Positions 60,943 to 64,000 of a stretch of DNA of 64,000 bases are shown piece after piece (within the stretch, counting starts at the first letter, position 1; the number at the start of each line of letters is the position of its first letter). The translations under genes and the position numbers were made by a program. The stretch comes from Profundibacter sp033851955 (GTDB lineage: Bacteria > Pseudomonadota > Alphaproteobacteria > Rhodobacterales > Rhodobacteraceae), in contig JAWSVK010000003.1 of NCBI GenBank assembly GCA_033851955.1, positions 62,001 through 126,000 of the forward strand, read 5' to 3'. The notes under the pieces are model-generated. The model had not been told where the DNA came from. It saw only the letters and a list, made by a program, of their open reading frames with translations, and ran no database searches.

Positions 60943-62889
60943 TTAAGCCAAGTCTGGCGCTGTGGCCTCGGCTGACAGGGATGTTACCGCCTCGTCCAGC
61001 GTCACGACGTTTGTGCGTTTGTCACCAAGGCGGCGTACGGAAACGGTGCGTTCCTCGACCTCGCGCATCCCGACGGCCAAGATTGCGGGCACTTTACCCA
61101 ATGAATGTTCACGGACTTTATAGTTGATCTTTTCATTGCGTGTGTCCGCCTCGGCGCGCACGCCTGCGGCTTGCAGCGCGGCGACGACCTCATGGACATA
61201 GTCATCTGCATCCGAAACGATCGCCGCGACAACCACCTGACGCGGGGCCAACCAAAACGGCAGTTTGCCCGCATGGGATTCGATCAAAATGCCGATGAAA
61301 CGCTCAAACGATCCAAGGCAAGCGCGGTGCAGCATATATGGGCGGTGTTTAGCACCGTCTTCGCCAACATAGGTGGCATCCAGACGTTCAGGCAGGTTTG
61401 GATCAACCTGAAACGTGCCGCATTGCCATTCGCGCCCGATGGCGTCGGTCAGTTTGAAATCCAGCTTTGGCCCATAAAATGCCCCCTCGCCCGCATCAAG
61501 CGTATAGGGGTGGCCCGTGGCCTTGATCGCATTTTCCAAGGCGCTCTCAACGTGATCCCAGCTTTCTTCGGACCCGACGCGTTTTTCAGGGCGGGTGGCG
61601 AACATGATCTCGAACTTCTCAAAACCCAGATCCTTATAGACTTCGGACAGGTAATTGATGAAGGCGGCGCATTCGGCCTCGATTTGATCTTCGGTGCAGA
61701 AAATATGGCCATCATCTTGGGTAAAGCCGCGCACCCTCATGATGCCATGCAAAGCGCCTGAGGGCTCGTAACGGTTACAGCTGCCAAATTCCGCCATCCG
61801 CAGGGGCAGATCGCGATATGATTTCATGCCGGTATTGAAGATTTGCACGTGGCACGGGCAATTCATCGGCTTGAGCGCGTTGATGGATTTTTCACGGGCA
61901 TGTTCTTCGTCAACTTCGACAATGAACATATGCTCTTGGTACTTGTCCCAGTGGCCCGAGGCTTCCCATAATTTGCGATCCACCACTTGTGGTGTGTTGA
62001 CCTCTTGATAGCCGGCGGCGCGTTGTTTGCGACGCATATAATCCTGCAATTCGGTATAGATTTGCCAGCCGTTGGGATGCCAGAACACTTGCCCTGGGGC
62101 TTCTTCTTGCATGTGGAACAGGTCCATCTCGCGGCCCAGTTTGCGGTGGTCACGCTTGGCGGCTTCTTCCAGCATGATCAGGTGTTTTTTCAGATCATCC
62201 TTGTTTTGAAATGCCACGCCGTAAATCCGTTGCAACATGGCGCGGTCACTGTCGCCGCGCCAATAGGCACCCGCGATTGACATCAGCTTGAACGCATCGC
62301 CCGGCACTTGGCCAGTGTGTTGCAAGTGTGGTCCACGGCACAGATCTTGCCACTCGCCATGCCAATACATCCGCAATGGCTCGTCGCCTGGAATGGCGTC
62401 AATCAGCTCGACTTTATAAGGCTCGTCATTGTCCTTATAGAACTGCACGGCCCGTTCGCGCTCCCAAATCTCGGTGCGCACGGTGTCGCGTTTGTTGATG
62501 ATCTCTTTCATCTTTTTCTCGATCACGGTCAGATCTTCTGGGGTAAAGCTGTCTTCGCGATCAAAGTCATAGTACCACCCACCCTTGATCACCGGACCGA
62601 TGGTAACCTTGGTGTCAGGCCAGATTTCCTGCACCGCGCGCGCCATGATGTGGGCACAGTCGTGGCGGATCAATTCAAGCGCGGGTTCCGCGTCTTTCAT
62701 CGTGTTAATGGCGATGCTTGCATCTTCATTGATCGGCCATTGCATGTCCCAATGGGTGCCGTTCACCGTCGCGGAAATGGCTTTTTTGCCAAGCGAGGAC
62801 GAGATGCCACTGGCGATTTCGGCAGGCGTGATGCCCGCGTCAAATTCGCGTTTATTGCCATCGGGAAAAGTGAGAGAGATTTGGGCCAT
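60943..62889 (-). CDS. thrS: Threonyl-tRNA synthetase
   Basis: 648 residues, full domain set: TGS (1-63), SAD editing domain with HDCAHIMARAVQEIW and the second zinc-like block CRGPHLQHTG, class II core with MNCPCHVQIFNTG and GSCNRYEPSGALHGIMRVRG, and HGTP anticodon domain at the end. Charges tRNA-Thr. A GGAG-type site (GAGGAGCGCC) precedes the ATG. No leader attenuator was seen. Confidence 0.97.
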   Translation of the reverse strand: MAQISLTFPDGNKREFDAGITPAEIASGISSSLGKKAISATVNGTHWDMQWPINEDASIAINTMKDAEPALELIRHDCAHIMARAVQEIWPDTKVTIGPVIKGGWYYDFDREDSFTPEDLTVIEKKMKEIINKRDTVRTEIWERERAVQFYKDNDEPYKVELIDAIPGDEPLRMYWHGEWQDLCRGPHLQHTGQVPGDAFKLMSIAGAYWRGDSDRAMLQRIYGVAFQNKDDLKKHLIMLEEAAKRDHRKLGREMDLFHMQEEAPGQVFWHPNGWQIYTELQDYMRRKQRAAGYQEVNTPQVVDRKLWEASGHWDKYQEHMFIVEVDEEHAREKSINALKPMNCPCHVQIFNTGMKSYRDLPLRMAEFGSCNRYEPSGALHGIMRVRGFTQDDGHIFCTEDQIEAECAAFINYLSEVYKDLGFEKFEIMFATRPEKRVGSEESWDHVESALENAIKATGHPYTLDAGEGAFYGPKLDFKLTDAIGREWQCGTFQVDPNLPERLDATYVGEDGAKHRPYMLHRACLGSFERFIGILIESHAGKLPFWLAPRQVVVAAIVSDADDYVHEVVAALQAAGVRAEADTRNEKINYKVREHSLGKVPAILAVGMREVEERTVSVRRLGDKRTNVVTLDEAVTSLSAEATAPDLA

Positions 62890-62976
62890 ATCAGGCGCTC
62901 CTCGTCAGTTTGGCGCCTACCAAGCGCCCGGTTGCGGGTCATGTTCGCTGGTTTTTCGCGCTTTGGGTGGCGGTTG

Positions 62977-63885
62977 TCAACGCTTAAGGCGCTGGCGATA
63001 TTGCGAGGGGGACAGACCGGTGTGGCGTTTGAACAATTTGCGAAACGCATTGACGTTCTCATAGCCGACCGCATAGGCGATTTGCTCAATCGCGGCTTTG
63101 GTGTTTTCTAGCGCGCGTTGGGCAGATTGGATGCGCAACTGTTGCACATAGGCCAGCGGCGTGTGGCCGGTGGCGCGCTCAAACCGACGCAGAAATGTGC
63201 GCTCGGTCAGGGCCACTGTGCGGGCCAGTTCCGAGATCCGGATCGGGGCAGTAAAGGTGCGCTCGATCAGGGCTTGGGCTTGGGTGATCGGCTCATCACC
63301 GTGCTGGGTTGGCGGGGTGAAGGCACTATAGTAACGCTGCTCGCGCCGCCCCGTGTCGACCACGAAATGCCGCCCGACTTCGCGCATAATTTCGGGGCCG
63401 CACAGCTGACTGATCAACTCCAGCGCCAGATCAACCCAAGAAAGCAGCCCGCCCGCCGTGATGATCCGCCCATCGCAAATCAGGATTTCACCGATGTCGA
63501 TTTCAGCCAAAGGAACGGCATCCCTCAACGGTTGCTCCAACGCCCAATGGGTCGTGACGCGATGCCCTTCAAGCAACCCCGCCGCCCCCAGATAAAAAGC
63601 GCCCGCACAGGCCGAGGCCATGATGCAACCTTTATCACGCTGGCGCAGCCACGTTGTCACAGCAGCCGGTGGGTTCAGATATTGAGCATTGCCAAAAGCT
63701 GGCGGCAAGATAATAGCATCCGCTTGCTCAGCGGGCAGCGTTTTGACCGTGGCCGTGGTCAGGGTGATCGGGCCTAAATCATCGCGCGCAAACAGACGGG
63801 CAGTGTGGCTGAACATTTCTTGCAGGCCCGCCACAGCCGCCTTGGAAGCACCGGGATAATCAAGCAGGATCAAGTGGGTCATCAT
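62977..63885 (-). CDS. GlxA-type regulator (DJ-1/PfpI + AraC)
   Basis: 302 residues. Residues 1-170 are a DJ-1/PfpI-like domain (SACAGAFYLGAAGLLEGHRV with the nucleophile-site Cys, THWAL following). Residues 200-302 are an AraC double HTH ending RTVALTERTFLRRFERATGH and AYAVGYENVNAFRKLFKRHT. It probably senses a small ligand and controls the divergent gene at 63985. Start ATG 63885 or 63882. Confidence 0.92.
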   Translation of the reverse strand: MMTHLILLDYPGASKAAVAGLQEMFSHTARLFARDDLGPITLTTATVKTLPAEQADAIILPPAFGNAQYLNPPAAVTTWLRQRDKGCIMASACAGAFYLGAAGLLEGHRVTTHWALEQPLRDAVPLAEIDIGEILICDGRIITAGGLLSWVDLALELISQLCGPEIMREVGRHFVVDTGRREQRYYSAFTPPTQHGDEPITQAQALIERTFTAPIRISELARTVALTERTFLRRFERATGHTPLAYVQQLRIQSAQRALENTKAAIEQIAYAVGYENVNAFRKLFKRHTGLSPSQYRQRLKR

Positions 63886-63984
63886 TTGTCCGATACGGCG
63901 CGGTTTATGTCAGATATGACACTACTGCAATTCGCACACCTCGCGCAAGTTATCTGCAGATGTGAATTTTAAGGAGTCATAACA

Positions 63985-64000
63985 ATGACAACACAAGCAT
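63985..64000 (+). CDS. Start of a divergent gene cut by the window edge
   Basis: ATG at 63985 (MTTQA) preceded by AAGGAG 8 bases upstream (63971-63976). Only five codons are visible. It is divergent from the GlxA regulator, with 99 bases between, so it is the likely target of that regulator. Confidence 0.55.

Noticed and set aside
60704..60946. Plus-strand open frame opposite the bufA1 leader
   Set aside because: No ribosome site, no family likeness, overlaps the bufA1 promoter region and the thrS end hairpin.
1..64000. CRISPR array
   Set aside because: No evenly spaced short direct repeats were seen anywhere; the repeats present are the rhs cores and the inverted fragments.

Overview
The window looks like chromosomal DNA of a Rhodobacteraceae (Roseobacter-group) alphaproteobacterium. 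Most genes are GC-rich. Typical features of this group are a DUF1127 protein, an LdtR-type regulator, ThyX, RNase P RNA beside rpmG, a DUF1194 protein, DUF2927, GatC-GatA, an FNR-type TTGAC-N4-ATCAA box and many GTGA/ATGA gene overlaps. Assignment is by recognition of protein families only; no database search was run.

Layout. 0-9.3 kb: a metallophosphoesterase tail, yebC, an SLC13 permease, then a long minus-strand operon mgtE > 5-FTHF cyclo-ligase > ymdB > EamA transporter > second SLC13 permease > M50 peptidase. 9.4-15.5 kb: guanine deaminase, an AT-rich unknown gene, 8-oxoguanine deaminase, histidinol-phosphatase-type enzyme, an XRE regulator and a quinone oxidoreductase. 15.7-20.5 kb: two cell-surface acyltransferase genes (one interrupted by an in-frame TAA) and an AT-rich two-gene unit of unknown function. 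20.5-29.8 kb: housekeeping genes including LysR, DUF1127, BI-1, rpmG, rnpB with its own promoter, an amidase, gatA/gatC, tadA, rluB and terC.

29.8-35.3 kb is a compact plus-strand stress operon: a 27-codon membrane microprotein, XpaC, TelA, a DUF2927 lipoprotein, an SPFH-GYF protein and a zinc-ribbon membrane protein, directly behind terC. 35.3-38.9 kb carries dtd, phnA, a class III aminotransferase and ppk2; ppk2 has a textbook class II FNR-type promoter.

39-46.4 kb is the clear accessory island. It holds three 5'-truncated copies of the 3' end of an rhs gene, each joined to a different C-terminal tip: an unknown toxin, a metzincin-like protease and a caspase-like clan CD protease. Each tip is followed by a putative immunity gene, and there are extra immunity-type genes (Imm11-like, Imm8-like) and an IS5-type remnant. 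Four copies of an oppositely oriented coding fragment flank the cassettes. The arrangement suggests a silent toxin-tip cassette array fed by recombination.

46.6-64 kb is again mostly core: MATE pump, rhodanese, aspartate aminotransferase, an HTH gene with sdhE, ldtR, DUF1194, glyoxalase, thyX, two cold-shock genes, ArsC-like, thrS and a GlxA regulator. It includes two small specialised systems: a Slam outer-membrane protein with its TbpB-like surface lipoprotein (52.7-55.0 kb), and a bufferin-type metal-binding RiPP operon bufA1-bufB-bufC-doxX (58.2-60.7 kb) with a hairpin between precursor and maturation genes.
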